This document shows, piece by piece, positions 45,574 to 53,342 of a stretch of DNA of 64,000 nucleotides. The position numbers and the translations under genes were made by a program. This stretch comes from Planctomycetota bacterium (lineage in GTDB: Bacteria; Planctomycetota; Phycisphaerae; UBA1845; PWPN01). The DNA lies in NCBI GenBank assembly GCA_029550525.1, contig JAKPHF010000062.1, forward strand, positions 124,001 to 188,000, read 5' to 3'. The notes beneath the pieces were generated by a model. The model saw only the letters and a program-made list of their open reading frames with translations. It ran no database searches and was not told the DNA's origin. Position 1 is the stretch's first letter; every line of letters starts with the position of its first letter.

Positions 45574-46122
45574 TCATCGCCCTGTCGTCGCTTCCCCGAT
45601 TGAATCGCCGGCAATCCCCGATTTGTCGGAAGGTGTGGAAACGATGGCCGGCCGAGTGGCAGCCGGCGGTATCGCGACCGGTACGAGCGTCGCATCGCAG
45701 ATGACGCAGTTGCCGGGCTTGTTCTGCCGAACTTGGGAATGCATGAGACAAGCCCATTGCTCGCTCAGGCTGACCGGCTCCGCGCGGCGGGCTGAACCGT
45801 CACGACTCGCGGGCTGTGTGCTCAAGGCTTCCAGCGTCTGCATGGACCGGCTCACCTGGCGGCGGGCGGCGATGAGCTTGCTCCGTGCGGCTGCCATGGC
45901 ACGCTGCAGCTCCTCCGGGTCATCGCGATCGCGAGCCGCCTCCATGATCCGAAGCGTTTCCTCGATCTGGCTGAACGCCTCACGGCAATGCTGCAGACAG
46001 CCGTCGAGCTCCGCTTGCGACGCAACGTGCTCGGTGGACGCCGGAGTCGTTGTCATCCCCTCCCCGCCGGCGAGCGTCCCCGCCAGCAGAATGCCCATCA
46101 ACACCGCGATCCGGGTAAACAT
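45574..46122 (-). CDS. exported protein with degenerate heavy-metal-binding (HMBD) domain
   Basis: A 182-residue protein with a signal peptide (about 1-20, FTRIAVLMGILLAGTLAG), a helical part with HCREAFSQIEETLRIMEAA, and a segment resembling the HMBD zinc/copper motif: WACLMHSQVRQNKPGNCVICDATLVPV, where the consensus has YTCPMHPEV...PGKCPKCGMDLVP. The Cys positions are kept and the Pro residues are lost. Start ATG at 46122 has GGAGG upstream. It may bind metal in the periplasm. It is divergent from the membrane-protein gene at 46662 and likely belongs to the stress block. Confidence 0.7.
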   Translation of the reverse strand: MFTRIAVLMGILLAGTLAGGEGMTTTPASTEHVASQAELDGCLQHCREAFSQIEETLRIMEAARDRDDPEELQRAMAAARSKLIAARRQVSRSMQTLEALSTQPASRDGSARRAEPVSLSEQWACLMHSQVRQNKPGNCVICDATLVPVAIPPAATRPAIVSTPSDKSGIAGDSIGEATTGR

Positions 46123-46531
46123 GTCGGCATCCTCCGAGCACACGGCACGCATCTCTGGTCCGGGTGCGTGCCTCACGCGACTCGCGTCACACTTGTCGGG
46201 TTCACACTTGGTCGTGATCGGTGGGATATTCAGTTCCTTCTCGCGGCATGGATTCCTCTTCGTCTGCCTTCGTCCCTTTCACGACCACAGCTCGTTTTGA
46301 AGTGCACGCCACATGCCAGGGTATGCAGCGAGTCTGATTCAAGTCACTCATCACCCCAGTACCGACGCAGGCGGGCCAGTGGATCGCACGAATCGGTGAC
46401 AGAATGTCAGAGATCGAGTCTTTCGAGCTGACAAGATTGCGTTCGAGATGATCGGGGAGGTGCCGACGGACTGGACCGGGCGGCGAGAACAGCCAAGCGC
46501 GGAACGGCATGCTGCATGCACGCCCGCCGGT
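46123..46531. other. divergent intergenic region, possible small gene
   Basis: No firmly supported gene. On the minus strand a 49-codon frame (ATG 46351 to TGA 46202; begins MSDLNQTRCIPWHVACTS and ends EYPTDHDQV) has a start and stop but only a weak ribosome site (GGGGTG), so I rate it at about 0.25 as a real gene. The remainder is featureless. Confidence 0.3.
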
Positions 46532-46561
46532 TTGACTTTGCGTTTTTCTGCGACCTACAAC
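46532..46561 (+). promoter_or_regulatory. candidate promoter for the holin-X/DUF3618 operon
   Basis: TTGACT (46532-46537) and TACAAC (46556-46561) are 18 bases apart. Transcription would start near 46568, about 95 bases before the ATG at 46662. The match is moderate. Confidence 0.4.
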
Positions 46562-46661
46562 CCAGTGGGCGTAAGAACGCAAGCCGTAGCTTGCAGGTTG
46601 TGTGAAGAAGTCGGCCTTCATGGTCTGTTTCGCAGGCGTGCTCTTACAGAAGGAGTTCAAC

Positions 46662-47294
46662 ATGGACCCGATGCAGAATCCGGAGGAACGATACGAGGGA
46701 CAGCCCGACCCGGCGGAGCATCTGCGTTCGCACGGCGAAGCGAGTCTTGAAAAGGGCTGGCGCAAGACGCAGGAGGGCATCCGGTCCATGAAGGAACAAG
46801 CCAGCGAGAGCTTCGAGTCCATGCGTCGGCAATTCAGCGACAGTGCTCGACGCGTGCTGATCCAACAAAAAGACCGTTCGGTGACCGGACTCAAACGGCT
46901 GTCAGCGGCGATCCACGATGCGGCATCCAGGCTGGACAGCGGCGGCGATCACACGCTGGCGGAATACACCGACCTGCTCGGCAACCAAGTCGATCGCGCC
47001 GCGAATTATCTCCAGGAACGCGACGCGGGCGAAGTGATGCGGGACTTGGAATCGCTGGTGCGCCGGCAGGCCGGATTGATCGTCGGCGGAATGTTCGTGA
47101 CCGGCCTGGTGGTGGCGCGCCTGATCAAGGCGTCACAGGAGCGGCAAACCACGGCGCTGGCGCCACAGGATCTCACGCCGAGCCCCGCGCCGTCGGTCGA
47201 GACCGGTGAACCGGGCATGGTCTCGCCCTCACCGGGGACGATGCCGCCGGCTTCGCAAAGCCGTTTCGGCCAGGGGCTGGGCCCGCTGGAATGA
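46662..47294 (+). CDS. small single-pass membrane protein of unknown function (stress block)
   Basis: A 210-residue protein. The N-terminal part is highly charged and helical (SLEKGWRKTQEGIRSMKEQASESFESMRRQFSDSARR), then a hydrophobic stretch QAGLIVGGMFVTGLVVARLI (about 145-165) and a Pro/Ser-rich tail. No named family is recognised. Its layout (amphipathic helix, one membrane segment) and the two following genes (holin-X-like and DUF3618) suggest a membrane-stress module. AAGGAG six bases before the ATG at 46662 sets the start; an upstream ATG at 46602 has no site. Confidence 0.7.
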   Translation: MDPMQNPEERYEGQPDPAEHLRSHGEASLEKGWRKTQEGIRSMKEQASESFESMRRQFSDSARRVLIQQKDRSVTGLKRLSAAIHDAASRLDSGGDHTLAEYTDLLGNQVDRAANYLQERDAGEVMRDLESLVRRQAGLIVGGMFVTGLVVARLIKASQERQTTALAPQDLTPSPAPSVETGEPGMVSPSPGTMPPASQSRFGQGLGPLE

Positions 47295-47316
47295 AGTGAT
47301 TCGCACGACCGCCCGC

Positions 47317-47362
47317 GATACATACGACCGAACGACAGAGATACATACGACCGAACGACAGA
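47317..47362. repeat. exact 23-base tandem duplication
   Basis: Two exact copies of a 23-base unit beginning GATACATACGACCGAACG (47317-47339 and 47340-47362) stand just before the ribosome site CGGAG of the holin-X-like gene. A recent slippage or a doubled operator could both explain this. Confidence 0.9.
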
Positions 47363-47374
47363 ACGGAGCACGAT

Positions 47375-47848
47375 ATGGCCACTGACGTCGAGTATGTCCC
47401 CCCGCAGACGACAACCACCCCCACGAACGACCGCTCCCTCGGCGCGTTGTTCAAGAGGCTGCGGGATGAAACGGCCACCTTGTTTCGCCAGGAAATGCGA
47501 CTGGCCAAGGTGGAAACCATGGAGAAAGCCCGCACGTACGGACGCAACAGCGCGCTGCTCGGCGTGGGAGGCGGCCTGGCCTTCGCAGGGCTGCTGTTCA
47601 TCCTGCTGGGGGCCAGTCACGGCGTGACCGCCCTGTTGCTGGCGGCGGGAGTCAGCCCGCCCAACGCGCTGTGGTTGGGGCCGCTCATCGTGGGCGTGGT
47701 GGTCGCGATCGTCGGGTATCTGGTTCTGCGAAAAGGCCTGAACACCCTCAAACGCGAATCGATCGTGCCCGAGCAGACCCTCCGGTCCCTCCAGGAGAAT
47801 CAAGAATGGGTAAAACACAAGTTCAGCCAACAGCGAGCCGGGACCTGA
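47375..47848 (+). CDS. holin-X-like (holin superfamily III) membrane protein
   Basis: A 157-residue protein with a charged N-terminus (RSLGALFKRLRDETATLFRQEMRLAKVETMEKARTYG), two membrane segments (ALLGVGGGLAFAGLLFILLGASHG and WLGPLIVGVVVAIVGYLVLRKG) and a short tail. This matches the Phage_holin_3_6/holin-X family, found in many non-phage stress loci. The next gene starts inside it (47806), a 43-base overlap in another frame, indicating coupling. It probably acts in the inner membrane; its function is not established. Confidence 0.8.
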   Translation: MATDVEYVPPQTTTTPTNDRSLGALFKRLRDETATLFRQEMRLAKVETMEKARTYGRNSALLGVGGGLAFAGLLFILLGASHGVTALLLAAGVSPPNALWLGPLIVGVVVAIVGYLVLRKGLNTLKRESIVPEQTLRSLQENQEWVKHKFSQQRAGT

Positions 47849-48957
47849 CGTCCGAAGATATCAAGCGAGAGATCGAGCAGACGCGGGCCGAGATCGACAC
47901 GACGGTGGATCAGCTAAGTGAGCGGCTGCAGCTCCAGCATCTGATGGACCGGCTGCTCGGAACATTCCAATCGTCCGAAAGCGGCGTGAAGGCGGGCGAC
48001 GTGGCTCGCCAGGCGGGCAAATGGGCGGCGACCCACATCGCCCGCTATCCCCTCCCCATTGCAGTCATCGGCGCGGGCACGGCCTGGCTCGCGATGCAGA
48101 TCAAGCGACAGCACGCCGAGCCGCGCGAGCCCGAGTTGAACGAACCCGAAACCTTATCCGGAGCTTACGAAATGCCCAGCGAACCAGGATTCGAGAAAAC
48201 AACCTCACCCGGTCTGCGCGACGAGATGAATCCCGCGCGCGACTTCGGAAGCATGTCCGAAGAAGCCGGATTCTCCGCCGAACCTGGATGCGCCCCTTCG
48301 TCATCGCAGGGTCGCCTCGAAAAGACCAAACAGCGGATCTCGGAGATCTCCAGCCGCGCCAAACATCGAGCCTCGGAGACGGCCGAGAAGGTCTCCGAGT
48401 GGTCCAAAGAAAAGCTTCATCGCTTCAAAGGCGAACGGAGCCGGGAGGCGGTGGGTGAACAGGCCGAGAGCATGCGGCGCCGTGTCCGCGACAGCATGGA
48501 CCGCGTGCGGATGAAGATGGATCGCGGCCGCGGCCGGGTGGGCGAGATATTCAATGATTACCCGCTGGCCATCGGCGTTTCGGCTCTGGCGCTGGGCCTG
48601 ATCATCGGCCTGTCGCTGCCTGCGACGCGCCGCGAGCGTCGAACGGTCGGAGCGAAGGCGTCTCGCTGGCGCGAGCAGATGAAGGAGCGTGCCGGCCAGC
48701 TGATCGAGCGGGGCAAAGAGGCTGCCCAGCACACTGCCGAGGCGGTAAAGGAGGAAGCCCGCCGACAGGGTCTGACCGCCGAAGGCATCAAAGAGTCGGT
48801 CAAGCAAGTGGCCAGGGAAGCCGGTTCCGCTGTCGAGCGAGAGGGCCTGAGCCCCGAAGGACTGGGCGGCAAGGTGGATGCAATCGCCCAGCAGGCGACC
48901 GAAACTCTGCAGCAGGAAGTCAAGCCAGAACAAGGACGCCAAGAGGATCGGATCTGA
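47806..48957 (+). CDS. DUF3618 membrane protein with long charged tail
   Basis: A 383-residue protein. The N-terminal SEDIKREIEQTRAEIDTTVDQLSERLQ (about 16-42) is the DUF3618 signature. A hydrophobic stretch (YPLPIAVIGAGTAWLAMQI) follows, then a long hydrophilic, Ser/Glu-rich linker, a second membrane segment (YPLAIGVSALALGLIIGLSLP) and a helical tail with KERAGQLIERGKEAAQHTAEAVKEE. AGGAG lies eight bases before the ATG at 47806. It is longer than typical DUF3618 proteins, apparently through duplication of a membrane-helix unit. It ends the operon, with a terminator at 49008. Confidence 0.8.
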   Translation: MGKTQVQPTASRDLTSEDIKREIEQTRAEIDTTVDQLSERLQLQHLMDRLLGTFQSSESGVKAGDVARQAGKWAATHIARYPLPIAVIGAGTAWLAMQIKRQHAEPREPELNEPETLSGAYEMPSEPGFEKTTSPGLRDEMNPARDFGSMSEEAGFSAEPGCAPSSSQGRLEKTKQRISEISSRAKHRASETAEKVSEWSKEKLHRFKGERSREAVGEQAESMRRRVRDSMDRVRMKMDRGRGRVGEIFNDYPLAIGVSALALGLIIGLSLPATRRERRTVGAKASRWREQMKERAGQLIERGKEAAQHTAEAVKEEARRQGLTAEGIKESVKQVAREAGSAVEREGLSPEGLGGKVDAIAQQATETLQQEVKPEQGRQEDRI

Positions 48958-49007
48958 GCCGAACTGCAGCGAGATTGCAGGCTGTTGCGTGCACGCTGTC
49001 CATAACC

Positions 49008-49041
49008 GCCGGCCCGATTGATCTCGGGCCGGCTTTATTTT
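49008..49041 (+). terminator. strong intrinsic terminator
   Basis: GCCGGCCCGA (49008-49017) pairs perfectly with TCGGGCCGGC (49024-49033), followed by TTTATTTT. It ends the DUF3618 operon, about 50 bases after the stop. The rest of the 324-base gap to 49282 shows no gene. Confidence 0.9.
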
Positions 49042-49281
49042 GTGCCGGGCGTATTCCGACCGTTCCCCGCCTGAACGAAGCACTCGGGTAGGCGCCGATA
49101 CGGCCGGGCGGGCAGTCGAGACACCGATTTCGGGCCGCCCCCCGATGGCTTCACGACTCGCCAGGGCACTATCATTGGTTGTTCGGAGGAGATTTGCACC
49201 TTTCAACGATGGGTGGGCCTTATGAGTCTGCGCTTCGACGACGCGCCGGCTCGGCGTTCCACCCACAATGGAGAACACAGG

Positions 49282-49488
49282 ATGACACGGAGCGAAAACT
49301 CATCTACGAAGAACCGCGTCATTGAACCCGATCACCTGGCGGATCGCGTGACAGCAACGGAGCTCATCGACGGCGTGCAGCATCTGCTGGTCCTGGAGCA
49401 GGATGCGACGGGGTGCTATCGGGAGGTTATCCTGGAGCCCATCTCGCCGCCCGAGCGGCATGCGGCCGCCGTCCCCGGTCAGCCTTGA
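49282..49488 (+). CDS. small hypothetical protein
   Basis: A 68-residue reading frame with GGAGA 11 bases before its ATG and a terminator soon after (49537). It contains LADRVTATELIDGVQHLLVLEQDATGCYREVILEPI. No family is recognised. A longer frame starts at 49213. It is plausible because of the terminator on each side, but weakly supported. Confidence 0.5.
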   Translation: MTRSENSSTKNRVIEPDHLADRVTATELIDGVQHLLVLEQDATGCYREVILEPISPPERHAAAVPGQP

Positions 49489-49536
49489 GTAACGCGCCAA
49501 TCAAGTGATGCGGCGAATCAGGTGATTCGGTCGGCC

Positions 49537-49580
49537 AGCCCGCCGGCTCCGTTTTGGCGCGGAGACGGCGGGCTCTTTTT
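49537..49580 (+). terminator. intrinsic terminator after the small gene
   Basis: AGCCCGCCG (49537-49545) pairs perfectly with CGGCGGGCT (49566-49574), followed by CTTTTT. The loop is long (20 bases) but the T-run is clear. Confidence 0.75.
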
Positions 49581-50105
49581 GCTCACCATGTTGATGCTGC
49601 TGTGAGGGGGAAGATCAGACCTGCCAGCACTTCCCGCCGCCCTGGCTGCCATACAGACCGACACCTTCCGGAGCCGCCGCTCGGCACCCGCCCGTTTGGG
49701 CCAGCCCATATCCGCGGTCCCGCCGTTACCGTGTTTTCCGCTGGGGGTGTTGCTGACCACCTTGCCGCCGTGTCGTTGTTGAAGGCATTCCACTACCCCC
49801 GAGTGTTCCCATTCTTCCCTTGTTCTCGAAGAAATCTGGCCATCCGGCGATAACCCGGCAGCAGGCCTCGCTGGCTGGACTGAGTGCCGTCCTTACTGAC
49901 ATGCGTCCTCCCCTGGTGGCTAATCTCCACGACCGCTGCTATACGACTCTTGTATTGCTTGCGCGGTGAAGTGCGACCGGGTGGAGCATGGCCCGATTGA
50001 GGGCAACCTCAGTCTAACGGGTTGTCTCGCCCCGAATGGTGTAATACCCGATACGAGTTTTCCACGACATGTGGTGGCGAGGGGGCAGATGGGAGGATCC
50101 GCTTC
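49581..50105. other. intergenic region before the sugar operon
   Basis: This 525-base stretch has no supported gene. It presumably contains the promoter of the operon starting at 50106, but I see no confident -35/-10 pair. The ribosome site GGGAGG is at 50091-50096. Confidence 0.4.
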
Positions 50106-51221
50106 ATGCCCAGGCACGTCCTGATTACCGGGGGAGCCGGCTTCATCGGCTCTCATCTGGCGGACGACCTGATCGAGCACGGTTATGAGGTGCGTGTGCT
50201 CGACAATCTGACCCCGCAAGTCCACGGTCCCGAGGCCGAATATCCCGCCTCCCTGAACCCCGCCGTCGAGTTCATGCGCGGCGATGTTCGCAACCCGAAC
50301 GATGTGCGCCGAGCATTGGAAGGCATCGACGCGATGTTCCACCTGGCGGCGGCTGTGGGTGTGGGCCAAAGCATGTACGAAGTGGCCCACTACATCAGCG
50401 TGAACACGCACGGCACCGCGGTACTGCTGGAAGGCTTGTTGCAGCATCCGGTCGAGCGACTCGTCGTCGCTTCCAGCATGAGCATCTACGGCGAGGGACT
50501 GTATCGCTCGGCCGACGGACAGAATTACATTCCCGCGTCCCGCCCGCTCGAACAGCTCAAGGCGGGTGCGTGGGAACTCCGCGACACACGCGGCGCGCCG
50601 CTGGTCCCCATCCCGACGCCGGAGAGCAAGCCGCCCGAGCTGTCCTCGGTATATGCCCTGACCAAAAGCGATCAAGAGCGACTATGCCTCATGCTGGGCC
50701 GGGCGTACTCGATCCCGACGGTGGCGTTGCGATTCTTCAACGTGTACGGCCCGCGCCAGGCGTTGTCGAACCCATATACCGGCGTGCTGGCCATCTTCGC
50801 TTCGCGCTTGCTGAACAATCGACCGCCGCTGATTTTCGAGGACGGCAACCAGATGCGCGACTTCGTGAGCGTACGCGACGTCGCGATGGCCTGCCGGCTC
50901 GCTCTCACCGCGCCCGAAGCTCCGGGACGCGTGTTCAACATCGGCAGCGGCCGGCCCTTCAGCATCCGCGAAATCGCCCGCAAGCTCGCCGCCGTCCTCG
51001 GCCGGAACTCGACGCCCGTGATCACCGGCAAGTATCGCATGGGCGACATCCGGCATTGCTTCGCCGACATCACGCAGGCCAAACAGATCCTGGGCTATTC
51101 CCCGCGCGTCAACCTCGAGGCCGGCCTGGTGGACCTGGCCCAATGGCTCGAGGGCCAATCACCGTGCGACCGGGTCGAAGAGGCGGCAACCGAGCTGGAA
51201 TCGCGGGGGTTGACCGTATGA
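50106..51221 (+). CDS. NAD-dependent nucleotide-sugar epimerase/dehydratase
   Basis: A 371-residue extended SDR. The cofactor motif GGAGFIGS is at residues 8-15, and the catalytic Tyr-x-x-x-Lys is in SSVYALTKSDQ. The segments FFNVYGPRQALSNPYTG and RDFVSVRDVA match GalE/RmlB-type nucleotide-sugar enzymes. It starts at 50106 with GGGAGG nine bases upstream; the frame runs back to 50022. The stop overlaps the ATG of the fusion gene (ATGA). It is the first gene of a seven-gene operon; the sugar it makes is unknown. Confidence 0.85.
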   Translation: MPRHVLITGGAGFIGSHLADDLIEHGYEVRVLDNLTPQVHGPEAEYPASLNPAVEFMRGDVRNPNDVRRALEGIDAMFHLAAAVGVGQSMYEVAHYISVNTHGTAVLLEGLLQHPVERLVVASSMSIYGEGLYRSADGQNYIPASRPLEQLKAGAWELRDTRGAPLVPIPTPESKPPELSSVYALTKSDQERLCLMLGRAYSIPTVALRFFNVYGPRQALSNPYTGVLAIFASRLLNNRPPLIFEDGNQMRDFVSVRDVAMACRLALTAPEAPGRVFNIGSGRPFSIREIARKLAAVLGRNSTPVITGKYRMGDIRHCFADITQAKQILGYSPRVNLEAGLVDLAQWLEGQSPCDRVEEAATELESRGLTV

Positions 51222-53302
51222 GGCGTTTCTCTGACACAGCTGCGCGAGAAGGCAACCCGCCGCGAGACCCGGCGGACCCGAACAGTAACGACGACAGGCC
51301 GGTCGCGGCGCTCATCGGCATCGTCGAGTGGTTCCAACCCGGCGACGAGCAGCACGTGGACGACGTATTGGCCGACCTTCGCGCGTGGGAGGTCACCGAG
51401 CTGCGCACGTGCATTGCGCGGACAGACTACGAGGCGACCGGCGGCCCGGAATGGTGCGACTGCCTCATGTCGCACCTGAACGGCCAGGTTCAGGTCCTGC
51501 CGGTTCTCGCTTTAGGCTCCACAACGTATCTCGGCCCGTCCAACAACGGCATGCCCCACGGTGATCCAGGCGAATATGTCACGTTCGTTCAGAAGGTCAT
51601 CCAGCGATATGAAGGCGCGTTTGATTACGTTGAATTATGCGGCGGATTCAACGGCGCCGGCGGGTGGACTTGCGAGCCGGAGATGCAGGCCGTCGCCATC
51701 GCCGAGATGCTTCTGCAGGCCGCGAATGCCGCTCGCGAGCATGGCCGGCGGGTCGTGCTGGGCGGCGTGGCCCCCCAGAAGTTGGATTCGCTGCGGTTCC
51801 TGGCCCGCTGCGGCGTGCTCGAAGCAGTGGACGTCGTCGGTATCCGAGCGTTTCCGGGCTTGGCCGGATCGGACTGGCCAGGCTGGCGAACAGCCATCGA
51901 TCGGATACGGACCGTACTGAGCGAAGCCGGCAGTCGGGCCGGCGTTTGGATCACCGAGACGGGTTATCCGACCGCGGGTCACAGCCTCGCGCGGCAGATG
52001 GACGCATTCCTGGCGGCCCTCGAAGCGCCGGTCGACCGCGTTTACTGGTGCACGGCCCGCGATTCGCATCATGCGCCGCAACTGAACGACGCCGCGAGTG
52101 TCGACGAGCAGGACCGGCACTTCGGACTCAAGACCGCGACGGGCCAACACAAGATGCTGTCGCGGATCTGGGCCGAGCACGGACTGGAGGGACTCTACCG
52201 GCTGCAGCGTCAATCCCGGCGACTGCCTCAGCCGTCCACGCGCCGGTATACGCTCATCACCGGCGGCGCAGGTTTCATCGGCTCCAACCTGGCGCATCGG
52301 CTGCTCAGCGCGGGGCGCAACGTCATGGTGCTCGATAACTTGAGCCGGCCGGGCGTGGAGCGCAACCTCGAATGGCTGCATGCCATACACACCGACCGCC
52401 TGATTGTGGAACTCGCCGACATTCGCAACAGCGCCGCCGTGCACCGGGCTGTGCAGAAGGCCGAGCAAATATTCGATTTTTCAGCCCAAGTGGCGGTCAC
52501 CACCAGCCTGACCGATCCCGTGCAGGATTTCGAGGTCAACGCCCGCGGCACGCTCAACCTCCTGGAGGCGATTCGAGCCGCGCAGCGCCCCATCCCGCTG
52601 GTGTACACGTCCACGAACAAGGTGTACGGCGGGCTGCACGACGTGCGTCTGCGAGCGTTCGGAGATCGCTACGAACCGGTAAGCCGTTGCCTTCGCCTGC
52701 AAGGCATCGGCGAGCAACGTTCGCTTGATTTCCACAGCCCATACGGTTGCTCGAAAGGAACGGCCGACCAGTACGTGCTCGATTACGCCCGCACCATGGG
52801 TTTGTCGGCGGTGGTGTTCCGGATGAGTTGTATTTATGGCCCCCGACAATTCGGCACCGAGGACCAGGGCTGGGTCGCCCACTTCCTCATCCGGGCGATG
52901 CAGGCGCTGCCCATCACCGTCTACGGTGACGGCCGGCAAGTGCGCGACCTTCTCTTCGTCGAGGATCTGCTCGACGCGTTCGAACTGGCGCAAACGCACA
53001 TGAGCCGGATTTCCGGTCAGGCCTTCAACATCGGCGGAGGCCCGGCCCGCACCGTCAGCCTGCTGGAACTGCTGCGCCTGATCGGAGAGTTGACTGGACA
53101 ACTGCCGTTAACTCGCCACGAGGACTGGCGGCCGGCCGACCAGAAATATTACGTCTCGAACACGCTCAAGTATCAGCGAGCCACGGGATGGTGCCCGCGC
53201 GTAGGCGTTGAGGAAGGGGTTCGCCGACTCTACGAATGGTTGAGCCGCGCGCACCTGCCGGTTCCGGCCGCTCGACCGGCCGAATGCGCGGTGCGCCAAT
53301 GA
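51218..53302 (+). CDS. fusion of glycosidase-like barrel and CDP-tyvelose/paratose 2-epimerase-like domain
   Basis: A 694-residue fusion. Residues about 30-330 resemble a clan-A (GH39/xylosidase-like) barrel: FDYVELCGGFNGAGGW, VLGGVAPQKLDSLRFLARCGVL, VDVVGIRAFPG, VWITETGYPTAG. In relatives the first segment reads ELWNEPN; here Glu-Pro-Asn is replaced by Gly-Gly-Phe-Asn, so the acid/base Glu is missing while the ETG nucleophile segment remains. Residues about 345-680 are a 2-epimerase: GGAGFIGSNL (347), YTSTNKVYGGLHDVR, LDFHSPYGCSKGTADQYVLDYAR (catalytic Tyr and Lys near 508-512) and GPRQFGTEDQGWVAHF, all close to CDP-tyvelose epimerase. No signal peptide. It probably makes a rare deoxy sugar; the barrel may only bind sugars. 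Confidence 0.85.
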   Translation: MRRFSDTAAREGNPPRDPADPNSNDDRPVAALIGIVEWFQPGDEQHVDDVLADLRAWEVTELRTCIARTDYEATGGPEWCDCLMSHLNGQVQVLPVLALGSTTYLGPSNNGMPHGDPGEYVTFVQKVIQRYEGAFDYVELCGGFNGAGGWTCEPEMQAVAIAEMLLQAANAAREHGRRVVLGGVAPQKLDSLRFLARCGVLEAVDVVGIRAFPGLAGSDWPGWRTAIDRIRTVLSEAGSRAGVWITETGYPTAGHSLARQMDAFLAALEAPVDRVYWCTARDSHHAPQLNDAASVDEQDRHFGLKTATGQHKMLSRIWAEHGLEGLYRLQRQSRRLPQPSTRRYTLITGGAGFIGSNLAHRLLSAGRNVMVLDNLSRPGVERNLEWLHAIHTDRLIVELADIRNSAAVHRAVQKAEQIFDFSAQVAVTTSLTDPVQDFEVNARGTLNLLEAIRAAQRPIPLVYTSTNKVYGGLHDVRLRAFGDRYEPVSRCLRLQGIGEQRSLDFHSPYGCSKGTADQYVLDYARTMGLSAVVFRMSCIYGPRQFGTEDQGWVAHFLIRAMQALPITVYGDGRQVRDLLFVEDLLDAFELAQTHMSRISGQAFNIGGGPARTVSLLELLRLIGELTGQLPLTRHEDWRPADQKYYVSNTLKYQRATGWCPRVGVEEGVRRLYEWLSRAHLPVPAARPAECAVRQ

Positions 53303-53342
53303 GAACCACTCGCTGGCGGATGAAGGCTCGAAGCGACGTACG

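Noticed and set aside
44882..46300. A 472-codon plus-strand frame opposite the DUF892 and HMBD genes
   Set aside because: It spans two well-supported minus-strand genes, and its translation has no recognisable fold.
46202..46894. A 230-codon minus-strand frame between the HMBD gene and the membrane-protein gene
   Set aside because: Most of it overlaps the plus-strand gene at 46662 and it has no domain; only its last 49 codons are noted as a weak candidate.
47317..47362. CRISPR or attachment site
   Set aside because: Only two adjacent copies without a spacer; no integrase or tRNA nearby.
49554..49853. A 99-codon plus-strand frame after the terminator at 49537
   Set aside because: It starts inside the terminator stem region and has no ribosome site or family match.
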